From Streptomyces sp. R302 (GTDB lineage: Bacteria > Actinomycetota > Actinomycetes > Streptomycetales > Streptomycetaceae), in contig NZ_JABBGE010000005.1 in NCBI RefSeq assembly GCF_012927245.1, positions 62,001 through 126,000 of the forward strand: 64,000 nt of DNA, given 5' to 3'. Positions 24,249 through 35,372 of the stretch are shown piece by piece. The notes below the pieces were generated by a model that saw only the letters and a program-made list of their open reading frames with translations, made no database searches and was not told the DNA's origin. Each line of letters starts with the position of its first letter. Positions within the stretch are counted from its first letter, which is position 1. The translations under genes and the position numbers were made by a program.

Positions 24249-24803
24249 GTGACTGCCACCGCCATCGGAGCCGCCGGCGGCCTCGTCGTACCGCCCGGAC
24301 ACGGCCGTACCCTCGCCACCGCCGCCCAGCACGTCACCTTCAAGGTGACCGGCGAGCACTCCCGTACGGCCTCCACGTTCGAGGTCGTCGTCCCGCCCGG
24401 CTTCGACGTCGGCGCCCACGCCCACGGCCGCAGCGAGGAGCTGTTCTACCTCCTCGACGGCGAACTCGACGTCCTCGCCTTCGAACCGCTCGTGCGCACC
24501 CGGGACAGCTGGCGGGAGTGGGAGTCCGCCTCGGGCCAGCGGGCGGTGCGGGCCACCCCCGGCACCCTCATCCTCGTGCCGCCCGGCTGCCCGCACGCCT
24601 TCGCCAACCCGACGGGCGCCCCGGCCCGGATGCTCTTCCAGGCGTCCCCGCCGCCCGACCACGAGCGCTACTTCGAGGAGCTGATGGAGATCCTCGCGGA
24701 GGCGGGCGAGGGCCGCGAGGTCGACCACGCCGCCATCGAACGGCTCCGCGTCCGGTACGACATCGACCAGATCACCCCGCTGCGGCACGAGGGAGGCGGC
24801 TGA
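24249..24803 (+). CDS. Cupin-domain protein
   Basis: 184 residues with a single cupin barrel: motif 1 AHAHGRSEELFYLLDGELDV (residues about 57-77; metal ligands H and E) and motif 2 PGCPHAFANPTGAP (metal His). An acidic helical tail follows. GTG 24249 has GAAGGGG upstream, 16 bases after the P450 stop. Proteins of this type include quercetinase-like dioxygenases and small-molecule cyclases. The P450-cupin pairing points to joint action on one substrate or to a regulatory cupin. Confidence 0.8.
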   Translation: MTATAIGAAGGLVVPPGHGRTLATAAQHVTFKVTGEHSRTASTFEVVVPPGFDVGAHAHGRSEELFYLLDGELDVLAFEPLVRTRDSWREWESASGQRAVRATPGTLILVPPGCPHAFANPTGAPARMLFQASPPPDHERYFEELMEILAEAGEGREVDHAAIERLRVRYDIDQITPLRHEGGG

Positions 24804-24843
24804 ACGGCCGGCCGGCGGCGTGGGGGCCGTACCCGAAAAGGCG

Positions 24844-24872
24844 TTGCCCGCCACCGGGCCGCGCCCTTGAAT
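24844..24872 (+). promoter_or_regulatory. Candidate promoter of the GNAT gene
   Basis: TTGCCC (24844-24849) and TTGAAT (24867-24872) are separated by 17 bases, and ATG 24880 follows 7 bases later with no ribosome site. This suits a leaderless transcript, although the second base of the -10 box is not the usual A. Confidence 0.4.
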
Positions 24873-24879
24873 GGCCGCG

Positions 24880-25671
24880 ATGAACCTCGCACACGACCTC
24901 CTCGCCCCTGACCTCCTCGCCCGGTACGACGCCCAGCTGCGGCGGGCGGCGCGGCCCGACGGGCCCGGCTGCCGGGTCGAACGCGTCGGCGCCGTCGTCC
25001 GCCAGACCGGACCCGCCCACGCCTGGAACGGCGTCCTCTGGTCCGGGCTCGACGCCGGGACCGCCGACGCGGCCATCGCCGCCCAGCTCGCCCACTACCG
25101 CGCGGAGGGCGTCCCCTTCGAGTGGAAGCTGTACGGCCACGACGGGCCCGCCGACCTCGGGGCACGGCTCCTGACCGCGGGCTTCGAGGCCGAGGAGCCG
25201 GAGACGCTGCTCGTCGCGGAGGCGTCCGCGCAGGGCGGCGCCGTGCCGCTGCCGGACGGCGTCGAACTCCGCGACGTCACCGACCCGGAGGGCGTACGCC
25301 AGGTGGTCGAGGTCTACGAACGGGCCTTCGGCACCGACAGCTCCGACCTCGGCCGCCGCCTCCTGGACCGGCTCGCCGCCGACCCCGGCACCGTCACCGC
25401 CGTCCTCGCCCTCGCCGACGGCGTCCCGGTCAGCGCGGCCCGCCTGGAGCTCTACCCCGGCACCGACTTCGCCGGCCTGTGGGGCGGCGGCACCGTCGAA
25501 CAGTGGCGGGGCCGGGGCCTCTACCGCGCTCTCGTCGCCCACCGCGCCCGCGTCGCCGCCGTCCACGGCCACCGCTGGCTCCAGGTCGACGCGGCCCCCA
25601 CCAGCCGCCCGATCCTCCAGCGCCTCGGCTTCGTCCCGCTCACCACGACCACCCCGTACGTGCACGCCTGA
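24880..25671 (+). CDS. GNAT-family N-acetyltransferase
   Basis: 263 residues from ATG 24880 (a second ATG at 24871 would add three residues; neither has a ribosome site, and promoter spacing favours 24880). The N-terminal half (residues 1-115) is a degenerate GNAT-like domain; the C-terminal half has the acetyl-CoA loop EQWRGRGLYRALVAHR and the strand-helix pattern WLQVDAAPTSRPILQRLGF that ends GNAT folds. Probably acetylates a small molecule. Acceptor not predictable. Confidence 0.8.
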   Translation: MNLAHDLLAPDLLARYDAQLRRAARPDGPGCRVERVGAVVRQTGPAHAWNGVLWSGLDAGTADAAIAAQLAHYRAEGVPFEWKLYGHDGPADLGARLLTAGFEAEEPETLLVAEASAQGGAVPLPDGVELRDVTDPEGVRQVVEVYERAFGTDSSDLGRRLLDRLAADPGTVTAVLALADGVPVSAARLELYPGTDFAGLWGGGTVEQWRGRGLYRALVAHRARVAAVHGHRWLQVDAAPTSRPILQRLGFVPLTTTTPYVHA

Positions 25672-25680
25672 GACGCCCCC

Positions 25681-25740
25681 GGGACGGGACGGAACGCGAC
25701 GGGACAGGACGGAACGGAACGCGACGGAACGCGACGGTGC
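25681..25740. repeat. Short degenerate GGAACGCGAC repeats
   Basis: The gap between the convergent GNAT and MFS genes is built from overlapping copies of about 10 bases (GGGACGGGAC, GGAACGCGAC and variants). No gene. A possible slipped-strand expansion. Confidence 0.6.
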
Positions 25741-25747
25741 GGTGCCG

Positions 25748-27274
25748 TCAGGACGCCTTGCGGAGGGCGGTCACCGCCAGCGCGGCGCAGCCGAGAGCGA
25801 TCACCGCACAGACGGCGCCGACCGAGTTCAGACCGTTCGTGTACGCCTCGCGGGCCGCGCCGAGCACCCGGGCGGCCTGCTCCGCCGCCCCCGCCGGGAG
25901 GGCCTGCGCGGCGGCGACCGCAGTGTCCGCGCCGCCCAGGACGGCCTCCCTGAGCCGCGGCGACAGACCCTCGGGCGCCGTCACCGTGCCCTGGTAGACG
26001 GCGGTGCCGAGGCTGCCGAGCAGCGCCACGCCCAGCGCCGCGCCGAGGTCGCCGCAGACCGAGGAGAGCGCCGCCGCCGAACCGGCCCGCTCCGGCGGCG
26101 CCGAACCCACCACCAGGGCCGTACCCAGCGCCCCGATCGGACCGCCGCCGAAGAACGCCGCCACGAAACCGGCGACCAGCAGCGGCAGCCCGCCCACCGG
26201 CCCGGCGAGCACCAGCAGCCCGTACCCCACGGCCGCCACGAGGAGACCGCCGGCGACCACCAGGTACACCGGGAAGCGCCGGGCGAGCGTCGGCGCCAGC
26301 TGCGCCGCCACGATCGACGCGACCGCCGACGGCACCATCCACAGGCCCGCCTCCATCGGCGAGAGGCCCGCCACCAGCTGGAGGTAGCCGGTGATGAAGA
26401 GGTAGCCGCCGCCGGTGGCGATCATCGAGACCAGCAGGATCGCCAGCGCCGCCGTGAACCCCCGCCCCCGGAACAGCTCCAGGTCGAGCAGCGGATGCGC
26501 GAGCCGCCGCTGCCGCGCGACGAACGCCGCCCCGACGGCCGCGCCCGCCACGATCGTCAGCAGCGCGACGGCCGACCAGCCGTGCCGGGCCAGCTCCTTC
26601 AGCCCGTGGACCACCGGCAGCACCGCGCCCAGCGACAGCACCACGCTCACCAGGTCCAGCGGACCGCCGCCCGGCTCCTTGTACTCCGGCAGCAGCCGGG
26701 GCGCCGCGACCAGCAGCACCAGCATCACCGGCACCCCGATGAGGAAGACCGAACCCCACCAGAAGCGTTCGAGCAGCAGACCGCCGACCACCGGCCCCAG
26801 CGCCGTGCCCGCCATGAAGCACCCGGCCCACACGGCGATCGCCCGCCCCCGCTGCCCCGGGTCGTGGAACATGCTGTTGATCAGCGCCAGCGTCGACGGC
26901 ATCAGCGTGGCCGCCGCGACACCGAGCAGCGCCCGCGCCGCGATCAGCGTCTCCGCGCTGTTCGCGTACGCCGCCAGCAGCGAGGTCAGCGCCACCGCCA
27001 CGGCCCCCACGAGCAACAGCCTGCGCCGCCCGATCCGGTTCCCGAGCGCGCCCATCGTGATCAGGAAGCCGGCGATGAGGAACCCGTACACATCCATGAT
27101 CCACAAGGACTGGGTGCCGGTCGGCCGCAGCGACTCCGCGAGGTGCGGCAGGGCCAGGAACAGCACGCTCTGGTCGAGCGAGATGAGCAGCGTGGGCAGA
27201 GCCAGCACGGCGAGCCCCGCCCACTCCCGGCGCCCCGCGAGCGGCGCGGCGCCCACCGGTGGGATGACGGACAT
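25748..27274 (-). CDS. MFS drug exporter, DHA2 (14-TM) type
   Basis: A 508-residue permease with about 14 membrane segments, the EmrB/QacA layout. Early motifs are LDQSVLFLALPHLAESL (TM1, D1 motif) and GALGNRIGRRRLLL (motif A, TM2-3 loop); GTALGPVVGGLL is motif C of antiporters. Likely a proton-driven exporter of a toxic compound or antibiotic. It is transcribed away from the SARP regulator, and the shared 220-base region includes an 11-bp tandem repeat, so the regulator probably controls it. Confidence 0.88.
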   Translation of the reverse strand: MSVIPPVGAAPLAGRREWAGLAVLALPTLLISLDQSVLFLALPHLAESLRPTGTQSLWIMDVYGFLIAGFLITMGALGNRIGRRRLLLVGAVAVALTSLLAAYANSAETLIAARALLGVAAATLMPSTLALINSMFHDPGQRGRAIAVWAGCFMAGTALGPVVGGLLLERFWWGSVFLIGVPVMLVLLVAAPRLLPEYKEPGGGPLDLVSVVLSLGAVLPVVHGLKELARHGWSAVALLTIVAGAAVGAAFVARQRRLAHPLLDLELFRGRGFTAALAILLVSMIATGGGYLFITGYLQLVAGLSPMEAGLWMVPSAVASIVAAQLAPTLARRFPVYLVVAGGLLVAAVGYGLLVLAGPVGGLPLLVAGFVAAFFGGGPIGALGTALVVGSAPPERAGSAAALSSVCGDLGAALGVALLGSLGTAVYQGTVTAPEGLSPRLREAVLGGADTAVAAAQALPAGAAEQAARVLGAAREAYTNGLNSVGAVCAVIALGCAALAVTALRKAS

Positions 27275-27327
27275 GATCGTCCCTTCCTGCTGTGACGGTG
27301 ACTTCGGGACGACTCTGCGGGGCGGCG

Positions 27328-27370
27328 CTCTCGGCTTCCTCTCGGCTTCCTCTCGGCTGCCTCTCGGTCC
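27328..27370. repeat. 11-bp tandem repeat in the MFS-SARP intergenic region
   Basis: Four head-to-tail copies of CTCTCGGCTTC (27328, 27339, 27350 and a partial copy at 27361). SARP activators bind direct heptamer repeats spaced by 11 bases, one helical turn, next to the -10 box, so this periodicity is suggestive of a SARP site for the divergent genes. Confidence 0.6.
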
Positions 27371-27481
27371 ACTCCCGGTCCTCTCCCGGCCTTCTGCGGC
27401 CCTCTCGCGGCCCGGATCGGATCCGGACGCCTCCCGGAAGGCTCACAGCGGTCGCCCCGGCCCGCTGCCGGCGGGGTGATC

Positions 27482-27487
27482 TAGGGT
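27482..27487 (+). promoter_or_regulatory. -10 box of the leaderless SARP gene
   Basis: TAGGGT ends 7 bases before ATG 27495, with no ribosome site. A typical Streptomyces leaderless arrangement; it also argues for 27495 rather than GTG 27486, which overlaps the box. Confidence 0.55.
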
Positions 27488-27494
27488 GGCGGGC

Positions 27495-31079
<3,585 letters not shown>

Positions 31080-31083
31080 CGGG

Positions 31084-31158
31084 GTCGGCCCGACCCGCTC
31101 GGCCCGACCCGCTCGGCCCGACCCGCTCGGCCCGACCCGCTCGGCCCGACCCGCTCGG
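31084..31158. repeat. 14-bp tandem repeat after the SARP gene
   Basis: CTCGGCCCGACCCG repeats with exact 14-base spacing at 31098, 31112, 31126 and 31140, with partial copies on both sides. It begins 5 bases after the SARP stop and runs into a hairpin. Confidence 0.85.
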
Positions 31159-31172
31159 TCCGAGCCGAGCGG
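31151..31172. terminator. Hairpin between convergent SARP and DinB genes
   Basis: CCGCTCGG (31151-31158) and CCGAGCGG (31165-31172) form a perfect 8-bp stem with a 6-base loop at the end of the tandem repeat. Probably terminates SARP transcription. Confidence 0.5.
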
Positions 31173-31303
31173 CCCACCGCCCGTGCGCGTCAGCGAACGA
31201 GGCCCGGCCGCGAAGCGGCTGGAGGGGCGAGTCTCTCTTCCCCCGGCGGTCCGCTGCCGAGGACCTGGAGTTCACCGCGACCCGCGCGGCCTGGTGCGTC
31301 CGA

Positions 31304-31888
31304 CTAGCCCTTGACCGACGCGGCCGTCCTCGCGGCCTGCTCGATCTTCGCGTGGTGGGCGGCGCGGGCTTCCCCGTCGATCCGCTGATCGTGTTCGGGG
31401 CGCAGCCCGGTCCGGCCGTCGAGGCCCTCGCGCAGGATGTCGGCGTGCCCGGCATGCCGGATGGTCTCGCCGAGGACGTGGACCATGACGGCGAACAGGT
31501 TCGTGTCGCGATGAGGCTCCGGCCACCACGGCACGTGGCCGGGGGCGTCGAGGGGAAGCGCGTCGATCGTCGCGTCCGAGTGTTCCCCCGTGCGCCGGTA
31601 GAACCCGGTGATCTGATCGCGGGTCTCGTCCTCGGCCGCCCACTGATCGCTGCCGTCGGAGTCCTGCCACCGGCACAGCGGTTCCGGGGAAGGGCGGTCG
31701 AAGACCTCGCCGAAGTACCTGGCCTCGACGGTGGCCACGTGTTTGACCAGGCCGAGGAGGTTGGTCCCGGTCGCCGTCAGTGGCCGGCGGGCGTCGTATT
31801 CGGACAAGCCGTCGAGTTTCCAGAGCAGCACCTCGCGGTCCCGCCGCAGTCTCCCGTGCAGGTTGCCCTTCGCGAATTCATCGATCAT
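31304..31888 (-). CDS. DinB-family (DUF664-like) protein
   Basis: 194 residues, four-helix-bundle DinB fold. ATG 31888 (MIDEFAKGNLHGRLRRDREV) has GAAGG upstream; the longer frame to 32230 runs into the neighbouring MFS gene and is not coding. The family's metal-binding histidines appear in GLVKHVATVEARYFG and in VHVLGETIRHAGHADILREG. Related proteins include thiol-dependent S-transferases (bacillithiol/mycothiol type) and many of unknown function. Downstream of and co-directional with the MFS exporter, 35 bases away, so probably one operon. Confidence 0.85.
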   Translation of the reverse strand: MIDEFAKGNLHGRLRRDREVLLWKLDGLSEYDARRPLTATGTNLLGLVKHVATVEARYFGEVFDRPSPEPLCRWQDSDGSDQWAAEDETRDQITGFYRRTGEHSDATIDALPLDAPGHVPWWPEPHRDTNLFAVMVHVLGETIRHAGHADILREGLDGRTGLRPEHDQRIDGEARAAHHAKIEQAARTAASVKG

Positions 31889-31923
31889 GCGGCATGAGCC
31901 TTCCATGAGGTGTTCGTGGTGTC

Positions 31924-33222
31924 TCAAGAGACCGTTGAGCGGTTCGGGACGGGGAACGGGGAACGGGGGGACGCGGGCGGGTGCCAGCTGAGAATCCAGC
32001 CGGCGGTCAGCACCGCCGCGCCGCCTGCCAGAGCGATGGCGCCGCCTGTTCCGATGGCTGCGGCCACCGTGCCGAAGCAGGCCGGCCCGACGCCCTGAAG
32101 CGTCATGCCGCCGGAGCCGAGCAGGCCGAAGGCCTGGCCCTGGCCGTCGTGCGGCAGGGCGTCCAGGAACGGCCGTTGCAGGCCGAGACCGTAGGCGAAT
32201 CCGAAACCGCAGAGCAGCAGCAGACAGCACGAGACGCCCACTCCGGGCTCGGCGGCGAAGCCGACCAGCGGCAGTCCCATCAGCGCGGTCAGGGGAACCA
32301 CCAGCCGCTCCCGGACGGGTGGCCGCAACAGCCGACCCACCAGCAGATCACCGACCAGCATGCCGACCGGCAGGCAGCCCATCAGCACCGCGTACCAGCC
32401 GGGCGCGAAGTGGCGTCCTCCCGCGTAGGCGACGATCAGGCCCTCCGCGCCCGCGACGAACGCGGGCGGCAGCCACTGGGCCAGCATCAGGCGGCGCACC
32501 GTGCGTCCGCGCAGCAGCAGGCCGGCGGAGTGGAGGCTTGCCCGGACGGTCCCGCCCTCGCCCCGAGCGCTACTCGACTTTCCCCGCTGGAGTCGGGGTG
32601 GCCGGGGTGGCCGGGGTGACCGGGGCAGCCGGATGCGGATGGCGAGTGCGCAGCCGAGGTAGAGGGCGGCGCTCAGCGCGAGCGCCCGGTGCGGGCCGAG
32701 TACCGCGACGGCCGCACCTCCCAGCGCCAGACCGGACAACTGGGCGCCGGAGCCCGCGATGTTGTTCAGGGAACGGCCGAGTACATAGGCGTCGCCCTCC
32801 AGGCACTGGGCGACCAACCGACTCGACGCGCCGCCGAACACCGGTGTGACGAGGGCGACCAGCGCCACGACAGCGAGGCTCGCCGCGACCGGCATCGGCA
32901 CCAGGGCGAGCAGCAGGGCGGCGGCGCACTCCACGGTGTAGCCGCCGGCGATGAGCGTGCGGGGCGGCAGCCGGTCGGCCAGTGAGCCCAGGAGCAGTGA
33001 ACCGAACAGCTGCGGGAGGAAGCCGATGCCGAAGGCGAGTGCGCTGAGCAGCGAGGAGCCGGTGGTCGCGAAGACCAGCACCGAGAACGTGGTGATCCGC
33101 AGCGAGTCCGCCGTGATCGCGACGGCGCGGGTCGAGAAGAGCAGCCGGAACCGCGGCTCGGCCAGCACCTCCCGGTAGGTGGCGCGGCGGCCGTCCTGCG
33201 CGGGTTCGGCGTTTGTGATCAT
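31924..33222 (-). CDS. MFS exporter (MFS_3/EntS-like)
   Basis: 432 residues from ATG 33222, which has AGGGTGGG upstream (a GTG at 33231 would add three residues). About 10-12 membrane segments; the motif A-like loop is GSLADRLPPRTLIAGG and the N terminus RFRLLFSTRAVAITADSLR is typical of exporters of the MFS_3 group. A basic central loop of about 35 residues (LPRSPRPPRPPRLQRG) separates the two halves. Divergent from an ArsR-like regulator, with a perfect operator between them, so its expression is probably repressed until an inducer is present. Confidence 0.85.
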   Translation of the reverse strand: MITNAEPAQDGRRATYREVLAEPRFRLLFSTRAVAITADSLRITTFSVLVFATTGSSLLSALAFGIGFLPQLFGSLLLGSLADRLPPRTLIAGGYTVECAAALLLALVPMPVAASLAVVALVALVTPVFGGASSRLVAQCLEGDAYVLGRSLNNIAGSGAQLSGLALGGAAVAVLGPHRALALSAALYLGCALAIRIRLPRSPRPPRPPRLQRGKSSSARGEGGTVRASLHSAGLLLRGRTVRRLMLAQWLPPAFVAGAEGLIVAYAGGRHFAPGWYAVLMGCLPVGMLVGDLLVGRLLRPPVRERLVVPLTALMGLPLVGFAAEPGVGVSCCLLLLCGFGFAYGLGLQRPFLDALPHDGQGQAFGLLGSGGMTLQGVGPACFGTVAAAIGTGGAIALAGGAAVLTAGWILSWHPPASPRSPFPVPNRSTVS

Positions 33223-33261
33223 GACGCCCACCCTGGTCGTACGACCGCGCCACTCACCATT

Positions 33262-33281
33262 GATTCGTCGCTGGACGAATC
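33262..33281. promoter_or_regulatory. Perfect 8+8 inverted repeat between MFS and ArsR-like genes
   Basis: GATTCGTC-GCTG-GACGAATC lies about 40 bases upstream of the exporter start and about 20 bases before the -10 box of the regulator. Size, symmetry and placement between divergent regulator and target are typical of an autoregulatory operator. Confidence 0.7.
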
Positions 33282-33299
33282 GGAGCAGACGTCCGTCGG

Positions 33300-33305
33300 T
33301 AGCAT
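33300..33305 (+). promoter_or_regulatory. -10 box of the leaderless ArsR-like gene
   Basis: TAGCAT with 6 bases to GTG 33312 and no ribosome site. The operator at 33262-33281 covers the expected -35 area, so the bound regulator would block its own promoter. Confidence 0.55.
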
Positions 33306-33311
33306 CGCGGG

Positions 33312-34289
33312 GTGCTCCGTTTCGAAATCTCCGTCGAGGACCTGCTGCGCAGCCGCTTCGCGCTGTCCCCCTCGCTGGACCTCTGCCTGCTGCTGCGTTC
33401 GCTCGCCGGCCGGGACCAGCCGCTGCCGCGAGCCTGGGCGGCCCGGCTCGAGCCGGCCTTCGAACGGCTTCGCCGCGAGACCGAACTGGACGCCGCCCTC
33501 GCCCTGCAGGCCCCGCAAGCCGGACCGAACTTCGTCGCCCCGCCCCCGCGCGGCCTCAGCCAGACCTGGGCGGACGACCTGGCCGCGATCCGGGCCACGC
33601 CGCTGGAAGCGGCCCGCAGCGAATTCGCCGCGACCGCGACCGGACCGTCCGCTCGCGATCCCCGCGTACGCGAAGTGCTGGACTCGCCGGACGCCGTCCC
33701 CAGGATCGCCGACGCGATGGACCGGGCGTGGCACGAGCTGCTTGCCGCGGACTGGCCGCAACTGCGCGCGACCTGTGAGCGCGATGTCGTGCACCGGGTG
33801 GGTGTGATCGGCGAACAGGGATGGGCGGCGACCATCGAGAGCCTGCACCCGGGCATCGCCTGGCAGGCCGGCGGCATCGAGATCGGCTTCCTCCGAGGCG
33901 GAACGGTCCGCCTCGGCGGCGAAGGGCTCCTGCTGATCCCTTCGGCGGTCGTCGGGCACATCGCCGCCCATATGGAAGACCCCTGGCCCAGGACCTTGGT
34001 CTATCGCGCCCGCGGCACCGCCGCCCTGTGGGACGAGCAGGAGACCGTCCCCGGACCGGACGCGCTGACCGCTCTGGTCGGCCGAGCCCGGGCCCGGCTC
34101 CTGCTGGCCCTTGACGCCCCGGCCAGTACCAGCCACCTCGCCCGAAGCCTCGCCATGGCACCCGGCGCGGTCGGAGACCACCTCGCCATCCTGCGGGCCG
34201 CGGGGCTGCTCGTCCGCGCCCGGTCCGGACGGTCGGTGCTCTACCGGCGCACCCCGCTCGGCGAGGCACTGGTCGCCGGTTCGGGCTGA
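33312..34289 (+). CDS. ArsR-like winged-helix regulator with large N-terminal domain (DUF5937-like)
   Basis: 325 residues. The C-terminal 75 residues are a winged helix of the ArsR type (SHLARSLAMAPGAVGDHLAI, LRAAGLLVRARSGRSVLYRR). The N-terminal 240 residues (MLRFEISVEDLLRSRFALSP) match the domain seen in Streptomyces proteins annotated DUF5937/ArsR. No metal-binding Cys cluster is present, so the ligand is probably organic. GTG 33312 with a leaderless promoter. It likely represses the divergent MFS exporter and itself. Confidence 0.85.
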   Translation: MLRFEISVEDLLRSRFALSPSLDLCLLLRSLAGRDQPLPRAWAARLEPAFERLRRETELDAALALQAPQAGPNFVAPPPRGLSQTWADDLAAIRATPLEAARSEFAATATGPSARDPRVREVLDSPDAVPRIADAMDRAWHELLAADWPQLRATCERDVVHRVGVIGEQGWAATIESLHPGIAWQAGGIEIGFLRGGTVRLGGEGLLLIPSAVVGHIAAHMEDPWPRTLVYRARGTAALWDEQETVPGPDALTALVGRARARLLLALDAPASTSHLARSLAMAPGAVGDHLAILRAAGLLVRARSGRSVLYRRTPLGEALVAGSG

Positions 34290-34331
34290 GGGCGCAGGTC
34301 AGCGCTGTGGATGTGTCTTCCGGCGCGAGCT

Positions 34332-34379
34332 GATGTACGACGGGCTATGCGACGGGTCATGCGACGCGTTGTGCGACGG
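34332..34379. repeat. 12-bp tandem repeat, four copies
   Basis: Units GATGTACGACGG, GCTATGCGACGG, GTCATGCGACGC and GTTGTGCGACGG lie head to tail in the gap between the convergent ArsR-like and pentapeptide-repeat genes. No gene. Confidence 0.75.
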
Positions 34380-34417
34380 CTTGTGGGCCCGTCGGGGCCA
34401 GGAGTGACAGGAGCGGG

Positions 34418-35236
34418 TCAGGTCGCCGTCCAGTGGGACGGGCGGTCGAAGCCGTCCGGGAGGACGGTCCTCGCGTCGCCGCGTGCGGAGTTCAGTTGCG
34501 GCTGGGTGAGGAAGAGGGCGTCCGCGAGGACGGCCCCGGACAGGTCCGCGTCGCGCAGGTCGGCGCCGATCAGGTCCGCCAGGGTGAGGTCCGCGCCCGT
34601 CAGGTCGGCTGCGATCAGCAGCGCGCCGCGCAGGTCGGTGCCCCGCAGCTTCGCCCCGCGCAGCCGCTTGCCGATGAGGTCCGCGCCCCGCCGGCCGCGC
34701 GGCCGGCCGCCCGCCGTGGCGCGGACGAGCTCGCTGGTCCGCAGCAGCAGCGGATTGACCTCGGCCCGCACGGGGCCGACGTCCAGCTTCTCCAGCTCGG
34801 CGGCCGGCAGCGCGGTCAGTGCCTCGACCCGGCCGAGCGCCGTACGCAGCTCGCCGTGGACCCGGCGGGCGGCGGGCCGCTCCAGCGCCTCCGCGAGGTA
34901 GCGCAGCAGCTCGTGGAGCTGCCGCATCACCGGGAAGACCTCGTACATCTGCCGGGCGGTCTCCGGCGCCTCCCGCCAGGACACGCCGCCGAAGGTCACC
35001 TGGGAGACCCGCTGGCCGGCGCCGAAGCAGTCGTACACCGTGCACCCCTGGAAACCGCTCGGCCGCAGGCGGGTGTGGATCCCGCAGCGGAAGTCGTCCT
35101 GGAGGTTGCGGCACGGGTCGCCGGCGGACTTGTCGACGGCGAAGTCCGCCGACTTGGCGAACGGCAGCGCCACACAGCACAGACCGAAGCACTGCGCGCA
35201 GTCGCCGCGCAGGGCGGATTCCCGGGTGTCGGGCAC
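34418..35236 (-). CDS. Pentapeptide-repeat protein with Cys-rich N terminus
   Basis: 272 residues from GTG 35236 (GAAGGA upstream). The N-terminal 75 residues carry eight cysteines in CAQCFGLCC, PCRNLQDDFRC and CTVYDC, a pattern that could bind zinc or an iron-sulfur cluster. A helical middle (residues 90-165) precedes a pentapeptide-repeat helix (residues about 185-245: LRGAKLRGTDLRGALLIAAD, LTGADLTLADLIGADLRDAD). Pentapeptide proteins such as Qnr/MfpA mimic DNA and protect gyrase, but most are of unknown function. No operon partner. Confidence 0.85.
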   Translation of the reverse strand: MPDTRESALRGDCAQCFGLCCVALPFAKSADFAVDKSAGDPCRNLQDDFRCGIHTRLRPSGFQGCTVYDCFGAGQRVSQVTFGGVSWREAPETARQMYEVFPVMRQLHELLRYLAEALERPAARRVHGELRTALGRVEALTALPAAELEKLDVGPVRAEVNPLLLRTSELVRATAGGRPRGRRGADLIGKRLRGAKLRGTDLRGALLIAADLTGADLTLADLIGADLRDADLSGAVLADALFLTQPQLNSARGDARTVLPDGFDRPSHWTAT

Positions 35237-35372
35237 GGTGGAACGGTTCCTTCACGACTCGGAGACGATCCGCCCACCGTATCGCGCCCCCGGTGCCCGG
35301 CCGGCGCCGTGGCCGTCACGCTCCCCGCGAAACCGCTGGCCCCCGCCGTCCCGCCCGACGAGGATCACGATC

